A DNA stretch of 64,000 nucleotides from positions 186,001 through 250,000 of the forward strand of contig NZ_OZ242363.1 in the NCBI RefSeq assembly GCF_965208895.1. Direction: 5' to 3'. The notes beneath the pieces are model-generated. The model ran no database searches. It had not been told where the DNA came from and saw only the letters and a list, made by a program, of their open reading frames with translations. This document shows positions 34,680 through 43,997 of the stretch, piece after piece. Each line of letters starts with the position of its first letter. Position 1 is the stretch's first letter. This stretch comes from Poriferisodalis sp965208895. GTDB lineage: Bacteria; Actinomycetota; Acidimicrobiia; Acidimicrobiales; Poriferisodalaceae. Both the position numbers and the translations under genes were made by a program.

Positions 34680-37063
34680 ACGCGGCAAACGACGCCTCGC
34701 CCGCTGGCGTGCGCACGACGGCAATGGGTACGCACTTCGGATCGTTCCTCATCGACTCGCGCGACGGCGAAGTGCTGGCAGTGCGCGGGCATCCCACCGA
34801 TCCGGAGCCGTCGCATCTGGGGGAGTCGCTGCGACACTTCGCCGAGAACCGGGTCATGCGTCCAGCAGTACGGCAATCCTGGCTGCGAGACGGACCTGGT
34901 TCGGCCACTCACCTACGGGGCAGCGAGCCGTTCGTGGAGGTCGACTGGGACACGGCGCTCGACCTGGTGGCTGCGGAGCTGACCCGCGTCCGCGACGAAC
35001 ACGGCAACTCCTCGATCTTCGGCGGGTCCTACGGGTGGGGCTCTGCGGGACGCTTCGGGCTGGCGTCCAGCCAGCAGCACCGCTTCATGCGCCTCTTCGG
35101 CGGCTGCACCGACCAGAAGGGCACCTACTCGTCTGCCGCGGCTGAGGCAATCTTCCCGTACATGCTGGGCATGGGGTACCACGCCGGCATTGCTCGGCAG
35201 ACGTCGTGGTCGGTCATCTGCAAGCACACCGAGCTGTTCGTGTGCTTCGGGGGAATGCGGGCGACCAACAACCACGTCACCTACGGCGGCCAAGGCCCGC
35301 ATCACCACAATGACTGGGTCACGCGGGCGGCAGCCGCGGGCGTGGATTTCCTGAATGTCGGGCCACTGCGTGATGACTTCGACAAGGCCGCCGAGGCGCG
35401 CTGGCTGCCGATACGGCCCGGCACCGATGTGGCGCTCATGGCGGGGATCATTCACACGCTCATCACGGATGGTCTGGCGGACTTGGACTTCCTGGCGACC
35501 TACTGCGACGGCTGGGACCGGCTTCGGGCGCACGTGATGGGCGAGGGCCTCGCCGCGGCCTGTGGCGACTGGACTGGTCCCACGCCGTGGGCAGACGCGG
35601 TCGACTACGACACTCCCAAGACGGCCCAATGGGCGGCCGAGGTGACCGGCATCGACGCTGGAGACATCGTTGCGCTGGCACACGAGATGGCTGCCAAGCG
35701 GACATTGGTCAACCTCAGCCTGTCCACCCAGCGGGCTCATCACGGCGAGCAGCCGTACTGGATGGCCCTGGCCCTGGCGTGCGCATTGGGCCAGGTTGGC
35801 CTGCCCGGCGGGGGATACGTCTTCAGCTTCGGCACCCAAGGCAATACCGGCGCGGGACAGACGCGTGCCCGCATTCCTGGGCTCCCGGTGCCGATGCGCC
35901 AGCCCGGACCGCCGACAATCGCCGTCTCGCGCATCACCGAGATGCTGGAGGGCCCCCGTGAGACATTCGATTTCGACGGTCGGAGCGGTCGTTTTCCGGA
36001 CGTGCGGCTCGTCTACTGGTCGGGCGGCAATCCGTTCCACCACCACCAGGATCTCAATCGCTTGATGCGGGCGTGGCAGCGGCCCGAGACGATTGTGGTG
36101 CAGGAGCCGTTCTGGACACCAGTTGCGCGGCGTGCCGACATCGTGTTGCCGGCAACGACGCCACTCGAGCGCAACGACATCGGCGGCGCCGAAACGATGC
36201 TGATCGCAATGGCAGCGGTGGCCGAACCGGTGGGGGAGTCACGGGACGACTACTGGATTTTCGCCCGTCTGGCTGAGCGCCTTGGCTTCGGCGAGCAGTT
36301 CACCGAAGGACGAACAGCAGACGAGTGGATCGAGGTGATCTACGAGATTCACCGCGCTGCGGATCCGCAGGCCCCGCCGTACGAGGACTTTCGCCGGGAC
36401 GGCTATCTGATGGCGCCAGGGATGGCGTTGATGGGTGATCCCGAGCAGATCTTTCTTGAGGCATTCCGCACTGACCCGGTTGGCAAGCCATTACGAACGC
36501 CCAGCGGCCGGATCCAACTCTGGAACGACAAGATCGCCGAGTACGGCTACGACGACTGCCCGCCGCATCCGGCGTGGATGGAGCCATACGAGCGGTTGGG
36601 GGGTGCCGGCAGCGACCGATGGCCATTGCACTTGGTGTCGAATCAGCCCAAGGCCCGACTTCACAGCCAATTCGACCATGCGGCACCCAGCCAGGCAACG
36701 AAGGTGGCCGGTCGCGAACCCGTGCGGCTGCACCCCGACACGGCGGCCGCCCGCGGCATCAGTGACGGCGACGTTGTGCGCATCTTCAACGGCCGCGGGG
36801 CAGCGCTGGCCGGCGCGACGATCGACGACGCCGTCATGCCCGAGGCAGTGCAGCTCTCGACCGGCGCCTGGTACGACCCTGCGCCCGACGGCACCTGCCG
36901 AGCCGGCAACCCCAACACGCTCACGGCTGACATCGGCACCAGTCGCCTTGCCCAAGGACCGTCAGCGCACACCTGCCTCGTTGAGGTCGAGCGCTACGAC
37001 GGCGAACCGCCAGCTGTCGAGTCGTACCAGCCGCCCGAGATAGTTCCGCTGAAGTCGAGCTAG
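34676..37063 (+). CDS. DMSO/TMAO/biotin-sulfoxide reductase family molybdoenzyme (BisC-like)
   Basis: From ATG 34676 the product has 795 residues. It belongs to the molybdopterin oxidoreductase family with bis-MGD but no N-terminal 4Fe-4S motif, as in BisC, TorA and DorA. The Mo ligand is a Ser in KGTYSSAAAEAIFPY (Ser152 or Ser153). SYGWGSAGRFG, MRATNNHVTYGGQGP, WSGGNPFHHHQDLN and the C-terminal molydopterin-dinucleotide domain (LHLVSNQPKARLHSQFDH) are all recognisable. There is no twin-arginine signal or membrane segment, so it is cytoplasmic like BisC. It would reduce an S- or N-oxide, or run in reverse. Confidence 0.88.
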   Translation: MNAANDASPAGVRTTAMGTHFGSFLIDSRDGEVLAVRGHPTDPEPSHLGESLRHFAENRVMRPAVRQSWLRDGPGSATHLRGSEPFVEVDWDTALDLVAAELTRVRDEHGNSSIFGGSYGWGSAGRFGLASSQQHRFMRLFGGCTDQKGTYSSAAAEAIFPYMLGMGYHAGIARQTSWSVICKHTELFVCFGGMRATNNHVTYGGQGPHHHNDWVTRAAAAGVDFLNVGPLRDDFDKAAEARWLPIRPGTDVALMAGIIHTLITDGLADLDFLATYCDGWDRLRAHVMGEGLAAACGDWTGPTPWADAVDYDTPKTAQWAAEVTGIDAGDIVALAHEMAAKRTLVNLSLSTQRAHHGEQPYWMALALACALGQVGLPGGGYVFSFGTQGNTGAGQTRARIPGLPVPMRQPGPPTIAVSRITEMLEGPRETFDFDGRSGRFPDVRLVYWSGGNPFHHHQDLNRLMRAWQRPETIVVQEPFWTPVARRADIVLPATTPLERNDIGGAETMLIAMAAVAEPVGESRDDYWIFARLAERLGFGEQFTEGRTADEWIEVIYEIHRAADPQAPPYEDFRRDGYLMAPGMALMGDPEQIFLEAFRTDPVGKPLRTPSGRIQLWNDKIAEYGYDDCPPHPAWMEPYERLGGAGSDRWPLHLVSNQPKARLHSQFDHAAPSQATKVAGREPVRLHPDTAAARGISDGDVVRIFNGRGAALAGATIDDAVMPEAVQLSTGAWYDPAPDGTCRAGNPNTLTADIGTSRLAQGPSAHTCLVEVERYDGEPPAVESYQPPEIVPLKSS

Positions 37064-37153
37064 GCCGCCTCACTCGAGCTGTTGTCAAGCGTTGAGGGCG
37101 GATTTGCTGGGTGGCTGCAGATCGCCCTGCTGCTGCCGTGCGGCCCTTCTGCG

Positions 37154-37843
37154 TCAGAAGTCGAGCCCCACCGCTCCGCAAAGGAAGGCCATGAGGGGAC
37201 GCGTCTCGTTGCACCAGGCGGTGATGACCGCTGGAAACTCGGGCTTGAGCGCCGCGCTGTGGTCAAAGTCACGCACAGCTATGAAGCTCTTGCGCTTGAG
37301 GTCCTCGATCATCGGGTGATCGATGGACCAGTCGCGGGGCGAGCGTTTGAGCCGCTCGCCCTCCATCCGCCAGCCGTCGGACTGGCAGGTGTCTCGGGCC
37401 CCGATCCACGCCTCGGTGCGTTCGTCGATGGCGATCCGGTAGGCCGCCAATGCGTCTCGATCCGGCATCCAGCTCCCGGCGCCGAAGAAGCAGCTCTCGG
37501 TGGACAAGTGGACGTAATAGCCGGGAGCGTGGACGTCGTTGGCGCGCAGATGCCGGAACTGGATGCCCACGTTGGTCTTGTAGGGCGTCTTGTCCGCGGA
37601 GAACCGTGTGTCGCGAAAGACCCGCATCAGCGAGCCACCCACCTTGGTGTCACGAGCCGTCATGTTCGGGGAGATCTCGGCGAGCATCGGCCGCACTGCT
37701 CGGATCAGATCGAAGGCAGGTTCGCGCACTTCCTCCTCGTACCGCTCACGGTTCTCGTTGAACCACTCCCGGTTGTTGTTGGCCTCGAGTTCTTCGAGAA
37801 ACTCGTACAGCTCTGGCCCGAAGATGCCCTCGTAGTCGCTCAT
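37154..37843 (-). CDS. DUF2461 family protein
   Basis: The 229-residue protein matches the DUF2461/TIGR02453 family throughout: FLEELEANNNREWFNENRERYE at the start (split here into shorter motifs EANNNREWF and NENRERYE), RVFRDTRFSADKTPYKTNVG in the middle, GYYVHLS for the typical GxYxxL motif, and LKRSPRDWSIDHP near the end. The family has no established biochemical role. It stands alone and is convergent with the molybdoenzyme gene. Confidence 0.85.
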   Translation of the reverse strand: MSDYEGIFGPELYEFLEELEANNNREWFNENRERYEEEVREPAFDLIRAVRPMLAEISPNMTARDTKVGGSLMRVFRDTRFSADKTPYKTNVGIQFRHLRANDVHAPGYYVHLSTESCFFGAGSWMPDRDALAAYRIAIDERTEAWIGARDTCQSDGWRMEGERLKRSPRDWSIDHPMIEDLKRKSFIAVRDFDHSAALKPEFPAVITAWCNETRPLMAFLCGAVGLDF

Positions 37844-37957
37844 CGCTGTCCCCTATGTGATGTGTGACCCTTGGTCGCCCGCACCGTAGCGAGCCGCTGC
37901 TCGTCGGACGAGTGCATTCTCGAGGGCGTCGTGGTTCGTCAAACGTACGCTGTAGCC

Positions 37958-38212
37958 ATGAGCGACGGGACCGGTTCAGAGACTCGATCCACGACGGCCC
38001 GGGAGTGGCTGGCAGGTTTCTCCGAAGTGATCGGGGCGCCTGCCCCTAATGAAGACATCACTGAAGCGCTGCTGGATCTCGCAGGCGTGGCGGCTCACGA
38101 CTCTGAGCGGATTGCAGCACCCATTGCCTGCTGGATGGCAGGTGTTGCCGGCGTCGACCCTGCCGAAGCGCTCGAACGCGCCCGGCGACACGCCGCTGAG
38201 CGGCCACGCTGA
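37958..38212 (+). CDS. DUF6457-like small protein
   Basis: From ATG 37958 (MSDGTGSETRSTTA) the product has 84 residues. EWLAGFSEVIG, ALLDLAGVAAHDSERIAAP and CWMAGVAGVDPAEALERA match the helical DUF6457 domain, which in Actinomycetota is often fused to or next to MobA of Mo-cofactor biosynthesis. That association fits a window with two molybdoenzymes, although mobA itself is not here. The open frame reaches back to 37871, but the ATG at 37958 aligns with the domain start. Confidence 0.6.
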   Translation: MSDGTGSETRSTTAREWLAGFSEVIGAPAPNEDITEALLDLAGVAAHDSERIAAPIACWMAGVAGVDPAEALERARRHAAERPR

Positions 38213-38271
38213 GCTGACCATGCGCAACGGGCGAACTCACTGGGCAACAGGCCCGTCCTAGGCTGCTCTCG

Positions 38272-39561
38272 ATGAGCGATCACCAGTTCGGATTCCGCAC
38301 GCGCGCGCTGCATGCGGGCGGTCGACCAGATCCAGCCACAGGAGCTCGTGCGGTCCCCGTCTACCAGTCCACGAGCTTTGTGTTCGAGGACACTGCCGAC
38401 GCCGCCGACCTCTTTGCCCTCCAGAAATACGGCACGATCTACTCCCGCATCTCCAACCCCACGGTCAACGCGTTCGAGGAGCGGGTCGCGAGCCTCGAAG
38501 GCGCCATCGGAGCTGTCGCGACTGCCTCGGGCATGTCGGCGGAGTTCCTCACAGCGGCCGCGCTGTGCGAGACGGGCGACAACCTCGTCACCTCGTCTGC
38601 GCTCTACGGCGGCACGCACACGATGTTCGACGTGACGCTGGGACGCTTCGGCGTGCAAGCTCGCTTCGTCGACGGTGACAGCGTCGACGCGTACGCCGCC
38701 GCCATCGACGACCGCACCAAGTTCTGCTACACCGAGATCGTCGGCAACCCCTCGGGCTCCATCCCAGATCTGGCAGCAATCGCCGAGGTCGCTCACGCCC
38801 ACGGGCTGCCGCTCGTGGTCGATTCCACCTTTGCGACGCCCTACCTGTGCCGTCCCATGGAGCATGGTGCCGACATCGTGCTGCACTCGGCGACGAAGTT
38901 CATCGGCGGGCACGGCAACTCGATCGGCGGGGTTGTCAGCGAATCGGGTCGCTTCGACTGGGGCAGCGGCCGTTTCCCGAACATGACCGAGCCCGTGGCG
39001 AGCTACAACGACATGCGCTTCTGGGAGAACTTCGGCGAGTACGCCTTCTGCACCAAGCTGCGGGTCGAGCAGCTTCGTGATATCGGCGCTGCCATGTCAC
39101 CGCTCAACGCGTTCCTGCTGCTGCAAGGGCTCGAGACGCTGCCTCAGCGCATGGACGAACATGTCGCAAACGCGCAAGCCGTTGCAGAACACCTCGAAGC
39201 CCATCGGGCGGTGAGCTGGGTCAGCTACTCGGGTCTCGAATCCTCCCCCTACCGGGATCTCGCACGCAAGTACATGCCGCAGGGACCGGGCGCCATCTTC
39301 ACCTTCGGTGTGCAGGGGGGGCGCCAAGCGGGAGCAGATTTCATTGAGGCATTGCAGATGATTAGCCACCTGGCAAACGTCGGCGATGCCCGCACGCTGG
39401 TCATCCATCCGGCGTCCACAACGCACCAGCAGCTCTCCGAAGAGGCCTTGGCGGCAGGAGGGGTCAGCGCAGACATGATCCGGCTGTCCGTCGGCCTCGA
39501 AGACCTCGATGACATCCTCTGGGATCTGGACCAAGCCCTCGCGAAGGCGGTGCCCGCATGA
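38272..39561 (+). CDS. metY: O-acetylhomoserine sulfhydrylase/aminocarboxypropyltransferase
   Basis: The 429-residue Cys/Met-metabolism PLP enzyme has ALHAGGRPDPATGARAVPVY at the N-terminus (MetY-type), YSRISNPTVNAFEERVASLE, the PLP lysine in LHSATKFIGGHGNSIGG, and the C-terminal GDARTLVIHPASTTHQQL typical of MetY. It makes homocysteine from O-acetylhomoserine and sulfide, or methionine from methanethiol. It is the first gene of a four-gene run in which every junction is a four-base overlap. Confidence 0.9.
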   Translation: MSDHQFGFRTRALHAGGRPDPATGARAVPVYQSTSFVFEDTADAADLFALQKYGTIYSRISNPTVNAFEERVASLEGAIGAVATASGMSAEFLTAAALCETGDNLVTSSALYGGTHTMFDVTLGRFGVQARFVDGDSVDAYAAAIDDRTKFCYTEIVGNPSGSIPDLAAIAEVAHAHGLPLVVDSTFATPYLCRPMEHGADIVLHSATKFIGGHGNSIGGVVSESGRFDWGSGRFPNMTEPVASYNDMRFWENFGEYAFCTKLRVEQLRDIGAAMSPLNAFLLLQGLETLPQRMDEHVANAQAVAEHLEAHRAVSWVSYSGLESSPYRDLARKYMPQGPGAIFTFGVQGGRQAGADFIEALQMISHLANVGDARTLVIHPASTTHQQLSEEALAAGGVSADMIRLSVGLEDLDDILWDLDQALAKAVPA

Positions 39562-40067
39562 CGATTGTCCACGAACCGGTCGAAGGCTGGATTGAGCCCA
39601 GTGCGGCCGACCGGCTGGCTCTCATTCAGCGGACAGGTTCGGTCGCAATGGTGGGCGTCTCGGCGAATCCGGCGCGGCCGTCCAACTTCGTCGCCACCTA
39701 CCTGCTCAGCTCCAGCACCGAATTCGATGTGTATTTCGTGAACCCGGTGGCTGATGAGGTCTTGGGTGAGCCGTGCTACCCGAGCCTTGCCGACCTGCCG
39801 GTGGTGCCCGATCTCGTGGATGTGTTCCGCCGGCCCGCGGATCTGCCGGGTGTTGCGGCTGAGACCGTCGAGATCGGCGCCAAGGCCTTGTGGGTACAGC
39901 TCGGCCTGTGGAGTGCAGAGGCCGCCAAGCTGGCCCACGATGCCGGCCTCGACGTGGTAATGGATCGCTGTCTCAAGATCGAGCACGCCAGGTTTCACGG
40001 GGGCCTGCACCGCGCCGGTTTTGACACCGGTGTGATCGATTCGCGCCGCACCGTCCGAAGGACGTGA
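39558..40067 (+). CDS. CoA-binding domain protein (YccU type)
   Basis: The 169-residue protein has a Rossmann-like CoA-binding fold: SVAMVGVSANPARPSNFVA, VYFVNPVADEVLGEPCYPSL, VDVFRRPADLPGV, and KALWVQLGLWSAEAAKLAHD ending in VVMDRCLKIEHAR. The conserved Cys in MDRCLKIEH is typical of the family. A CoA-binding protein next to metY is a recurrent arrangement in bacteria, though its role there is not established. Both ends overlap neighbouring genes by four bases (ATGA and GTGA). Confidence 0.85.
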   Translation: MTIVHEPVEGWIEPSAADRLALIQRTGSVAMVGVSANPARPSNFVATYLLSSSTEFDVYFVNPVADEVLGEPCYPSLADLPVVPDLVDVFRRPADLPGVAAETVEIGAKALWVQLGLWSAEAAKLAHDAGLDVVMDRCLKIEHARFHGGLHRAGFDTGVIDSRRTVRRT

Positions 40068-42325
40068 CGGCGATGCGGCGCCCCAACGGAGGGGCAGCTC
40101 GCAGTCCCCACGGTCCAGACCGACACGAGCGGTCACACCGCAGGCACATGCGGTTTCACCGCTGGCCGGCTCGACGCGCCCTGTTCGTCGCGGCCGTCAC
40201 GCTGCTGCTGGCCGTCTCGTGCGCTTCGCCCGAGACGCCGGAGGCAGCCCCAGACACTGGCGACGTCTCCGAGAGCGCCACTGACGACTCGCAGCCGGCG
40301 ACCGGCGACGCGCAAGACGAGGTTGCAACTGCTGGCACCGAAGCTGCGAGCGCCACCGCGGTCACCGACACTGTGCCGCTGACGCTGCAGGGCAGCGTTG
40401 CAGCCCCGGAGTTTCCGGCCGGATACGACTGGTTCAACGTCAGCAGGCCGCCGTCGATGAGCACCGACTTGCGCGGGAAGATCGTCATCCTCGACTTCTG
40501 GACCCAAGGCTGCATCAACTGCATCCACATCATTCCCGATCTCCACCGGCTCGGGCAGGAATATCCCGATGAAGTGGTGGTCGTTGCCGTCCACTGGGCA
40601 AAGTTCCCCAGCGAGCGCGAATCCGAGGCTGTCCGCGCAGCGTCGATCCGCTACGGCCGCCAGCACCCGATCGTGAACGACGATCAGGAACTGTTGCGCA
40701 ATGCCTATGGCGTCAACGCCTGGCCGACTGTCGTTGTCATCGATCCTGAGGGAAAGGTGGTCGGTCAGTACGCCGGAGAGGGCGTCTACACCGCTCTCGA
40801 ACCGGCGATCTCGGTCATGGCAGAGGAGTTCGGCCACAACGGGCTCATCGATCCGACACCGCTCGGCGAGCTGCTCGACATAGCGCCCCCATTGCCGACG
40901 GTCCTGAGCTTCCCCGGCAAGGTGCTTGCCGACGAGGCAGGCGATCGGCTCTTCATTGCTGATACGGGACGCCATCGGGTGCTGATTGCAACGCTCGACG
41001 GCGAACTCATCGACGTGATCGGCAACGGGGCCGAGGGACGTGCAGACGGCGGATTCACCGAGGCGACGTTCCGGCGTCCCCAAGGCATGGCACTGAGCCC
41101 CGACGGCAACACGCTGTACATCGCCGACCGCGAGAATCACCTCATCCGGGCCGCAGACCTGCAGGGCCGGCAGGTTGGCACCATCGCCGGGACCGGTGAG
41201 CCGGTCACCGCCTTCCGGCCCGGGCCAGCTGCAGTGACGGCCATCGCCTCGCCTTGGGACCTGCACCTCGAAGGCGATGTGCTGTACATCGCAGGTGCGG
41301 GGCGGCACCAGATCTGGCTGATGAACCTGACGAGCGGGGCACTCGGCCTGTTTGCGGGAACCGGGGCCGAAGGACTCGACGACGGCAACAGGCTGCAGGC
41401 CACCCTGTCGCAGCCATCGGGCCTCGCAGCAGACGCGGCGGCGCTTTACTTCACCGATCCCGAGGCGAGTGCGGTGCGGCGAATCTCATTCGGCCTCGAC
41501 GGCCAGCTGAACACGCTGGTGGGCAAGCACCTGTTCGTGTGGGGCGACGAAGTCGGCAGCTTCAGTGACACGCTGCTGCAGCACGCCATCGGCATCGAAT
41601 ACGTGGGCAACGCTCCCGGGCAGGGCCGGCTGTACATCGCAGACACCTACAACCACCGGATCAAGGCGCTCGACCTCGAAACGATGACATCGACGGTGGT
41701 TTCCGGCGACGGGAAGGCGGGCCTGCACGACGGCAGCGGCACGCAAGCACAACTCGCCGAGCCGAGCGGGCTCAGCGCCACCTCGGACACGCTGTACGTG
41801 GCCGACACCAACAACCACCGGATCCGCATGCTCGATCTGGAAACCGGCGAGCTGTCCACGCTGGCACTGTCGAATCTGGAGATCGCCACCGTGACGATGG
41901 CGGGTGTGATCGAAGACGAGGTCGTGCTGGCGCCCCAGCGAGTCGCACCGGGTCCCGTCGAGGTCGTGCTCGAACTGGTGGTGCCTGAGGGGTACAAGTT
42001 CAACACCGACGGGTTGTTCGAGTTCACATGGTCCTCAGGCGACACCGCCGTGATCAGCCCACAAGGCAGCACTCGCTACGAAGCCCGAGGACCTGAGATG
42101 CCCGTGCGCCTCGCAGCAACGGTCGACGCGCAATCCGGCAGCGCCGTGCTCAGCGCCACGGCGGTGGTGTTCTACTGCCCGGCTGTGGACGAGACGTTCT
42201 GTCTCATTCGAGATGTGAACTTCACTGCGCCGATCGAGGTAGATCCAGGCGGCGCGAACAGCATTGAGCTGCCGCATCAGTTGCTGTCGGCCGAGGAACT
42301 GGATCAACGCCTGGGATCGGGGTGA
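40064..42325 (+). CDS. Exported thioredoxin-like/NHL-repeat lipoprotein (NHLRC2 type)
   Basis: The product is up to 753 residues. A hydrophobic segment ends in a lipobox-like LLAVSC, so the protein is probably lipid-anchored outside the cell. A thioredoxin-like domain follows (about residues 110-260) with active site GCINCIH (CxxC) and the cis-Pro in NAWPTVVVI. Then come about six NHL beta-propeller repeats (for example LFIADTGRHRVLIATLDG, LYVADTNNHRIRMLDL), and a C-terminal beta domain. Order and length match NHLRC2-type proteins. The GTG at 40064 overlaps the previous stop; an ATG at 40148 gives a more usual signal peptide. Confidence 0.82.
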   Translation: MTAMRRPNGGAARSPHGPDRHERSHRRHMRFHRWPARRALFVAAVTLLLAVSCASPETPEAAPDTGDVSESATDDSQPATGDAQDEVATAGTEAASATAVTDTVPLTLQGSVAAPEFPAGYDWFNVSRPPSMSTDLRGKIVILDFWTQGCINCIHIIPDLHRLGQEYPDEVVVVAVHWAKFPSERESEAVRAASIRYGRQHPIVNDDQELLRNAYGVNAWPTVVVIDPEGKVVGQYAGEGVYTALEPAISVMAEEFGHNGLIDPTPLGELLDIAPPLPTVLSFPGKVLADEAGDRLFIADTGRHRVLIATLDGELIDVIGNGAEGRADGGFTEATFRRPQGMALSPDGNTLYIADRENHLIRAADLQGRQVGTIAGTGEPVTAFRPGPAAVTAIASPWDLHLEGDVLYIAGAGRHQIWLMNLTSGALGLFAGTGAEGLDDGNRLQATLSQPSGLAADAAALYFTDPEASAVRRISFGLDGQLNTLVGKHLFVWGDEVGSFSDTLLQHAIGIEYVGNAPGQGRLYIADTYNHRIKALDLETMTSTVVSGDGKAGLHDGSGTQAQLAEPSGLSATSDTLYVADTNNHRIRMLDLETGELSTLALSNLEIATVTMAGVIEDEVVLAPQRVAPGPVEVVLELVVPEGYKFNTDGLFEFTWSSGDTAVISPQGSTRYEARGPEMPVRLAATVDAQSGSAVLSATAVVFYCPAVDETFCLIRDVNFTAPIEVDPGGANSIELPHQLLSAEELDQRLGSG

Positions 42326-43911
42326 CCATCGACGCCAGCAGCTCCGCAAGGTCGCTGCCGACCGTGTCGCACCGGAGCAGACGACTGCGATGCAGACGAC
42401 TCGGCGCCGCATCGGCAGCTCTGGTTGCTGCCGCCGTCTGGCTGGCGCTGCTGCCTCGGGCCGCAGCTCAGACCTCGGGTGAGCCCGAGACACCTCCGCT
42501 CATCACGGTCGCACCCGATGACCCCGCTGACGGATCGCAGGGCGCGCCGGACGCACCCCGGATCGTGGCGGTGCTGCGCGGGCCTGGTGGTGTCGGCTAT
42601 TGGGTGGTCGGCGTGGACGGTTCGATCGAACCTGTCGGCACCTCGATCCTGCCGATCGTCAGCGACCCGCCCGAACTGCACACCCAAGTCGTCGGTGCCC
42701 GCTTGGGGGCGCCTGGGGCACTCGGTGTCTGGCTGCAGCTCGCCGACAACTCTGAGGTCGCCATCGGCGATCCGGGACCGACCGTCTTCACCGGGGAGGA
42801 GCGGCCGCTGGGCTGGCTCTCGGGGGTCGGGGTTCGCCAACTGCTCTCGGGAGCGTGGTGGACCGATGTGGATCGATGGTGCACCAGCGAGTTGTCGCTG
42901 CCCGTGCGCATCGGGCAGACGATCATGACGGCGCTGGGCGAGCGCTCTTTGGGTTTTGCAGTCGAGGAGGCGCGTGACCGCCGTATTGCGGGCGTCTTGC
43001 TCCAGGGACCCATCACCGAGCATGTCTGGCGCCGCATCGCCGAATTACAGGATTTCGCAGGCCGGGTGCCGCTGATCTTCGCGGTCGACGAGGAAGGTGG
43101 TCGGGTGCAGCGACTCGCCGCCGTCGTGGGGACGCTTCCTTCGGCGGCAGCTCAGACTGCCAGGTCGCCCGAGGAGGTTGCCGAACGGGCAGCGGATCAC
43201 GCTCGGAAGATGTCCCAACTCGGGTTCACCATGAACTTCGCACCGGTCATCGATGTCGGTGCCGGCGAGGGCATCGGGGACCGGTCATTCGGGAACGATC
43301 CGGCGACGGTCACCGACTATGGCCTGGCGACGGTGGAAGGTCTCAGCGCAGGGGGGATTGTCCCGGTGGTGAAGCACTTCCCGGGCCACGGCGGGGCCAC
43401 TGCGGACACACATGACGAACTGGCGTCGACGGCGCCGCTGGACGAGCTGCGCGAACGCGACCTGATCCCGTTCGCAGCGGTCATCGGGGCCACCGACGCG
43501 GCGGTCATGGTGGGTCACCTGCACGTTCCCGGCCTGACCGGGGGGATGCCGGCGTCGTTGTCGCCGGCGGCGATCGACGGCGTGCTCCGCGACGAGCTAG
43601 GCCATGGCGGGCTGATCGTGACCGACTCGCTGATCATGGGCGCAATCCGCAGCCAGTGGTCGGTGAGCGAAGCCGCACTGCTGGCGGTCACCGCTGGCGC
43701 GGACCTCGCCCTCGTCGGTGATCTGGAGGATGCCGCCGCCGCATTCGCTGAGATCGAGGCGGCGGTCACCGAGGGGCGACTCAGCCTGGAACGTCTCGAC
43801 GATGCGGCCAACAACGTGCTCCGCTCGAAAGGGGTGTTCGCGTGCACCCTGGTCGGTCGTGACGGACTGGGCCGCCCAGTCCTCTACGACCCGACGCTGG
43901 TCGGCCGATAG
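42322..43911 (+). CDS. Exported glycoside hydrolase family 3 protein (NagZ-like)
   Basis: The 529-residue protein has an N-terminal signal (ASAALVAAAVWLALLPRAAAQ), a ~110-residue extra domain (residues about 50-180), then a GH3 TIM barrel. Diagnostic features are DEEGGRVQRL, KHFPGHGGATADTHDELAS with the acid/base His loop of NagZ-type beta-N-acetylhexosaminidases, and the nucleophile Asp in LIVTDSLIMGAI. It would trim N-acetylglucosamine from cell-wall fragments outside the membrane. It is translationally coupled to the NHL-repeat lipoprotein gene. Its TAG stop lies inside the first unit of the 27-bp tandem repeat that follows. Confidence 0.87.
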   Translation: MTIDASSSARSLPTVSHRSRRLRCRRLGAASAALVAAAVWLALLPRAAAQTSGEPETPPLITVAPDDPADGSQGAPDAPRIVAVLRGPGGVGYWVVGVDGSIEPVGTSILPIVSDPPELHTQVVGARLGAPGALGVWLQLADNSEVAIGDPGPTVFTGEERPLGWLSGVGVRQLLSGAWWTDVDRWCTSELSLPVRIGQTIMTALGERSLGFAVEEARDRRIAGVLLQGPITEHVWRRIAELQDFAGRVPLIFAVDEEGGRVQRLAAVVGTLPSAAAQTARSPEEVAERAADHARKMSQLGFTMNFAPVIDVGAGEGIGDRSFGNDPATVTDYGLATVEGLSAGGIVPVVKHFPGHGGATADTHDELASTAPLDELRERDLIPFAAVIGATDAAVMVGHLHVPGLTGGMPASLSPAAIDGVLRDELGHGGLIVTDSLIMGAIRSQWSVSEAALLAVTAGADLALVGDLEDAAAAFAEIEAAVTEGRLSLERLDDAANNVLRSKGVFACTLVGRDGLGRPVLYDPTLVGR

Positions 43912-43997
43912 GCCGACAAAGGTGACAGTGGCCGTTAGGCCGAGGAATGTGATTGTGGCCGCTAGGCCGAGCAGTGTGACAGCGGCCGTTAGGGCAG
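43903..43997. repeat. 27-bp tandem repeat (about 4 units) shared by two convergent gene ends
   Basis: The unit reads GTGGCCGNTAGGCCGA plus about 11 bp ending GTGA. Units start near 43903, 43930, 43957 and 43984. Each contains GGCCGnTAGGCC, a near-palindrome with an in-frame TAG on the plus strand. The first unit provides the stop of the GH3 gene. The last, degenerate unit provides the TAA (43991-43989) of the minus-strand binding-protein gene. Little other sequence lies between the two genes. Confidence 0.8.

Noticed and set aside
38213..38271. SAM riboswitch upstream of metY
   Set aside because: The 59-bp gap is too short and has no conserved riboswitch core.
43903..43997. Possible CRISPR array
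   Set aside because: Units are directly adjacent with no unique spacers, and no cas genes are present.
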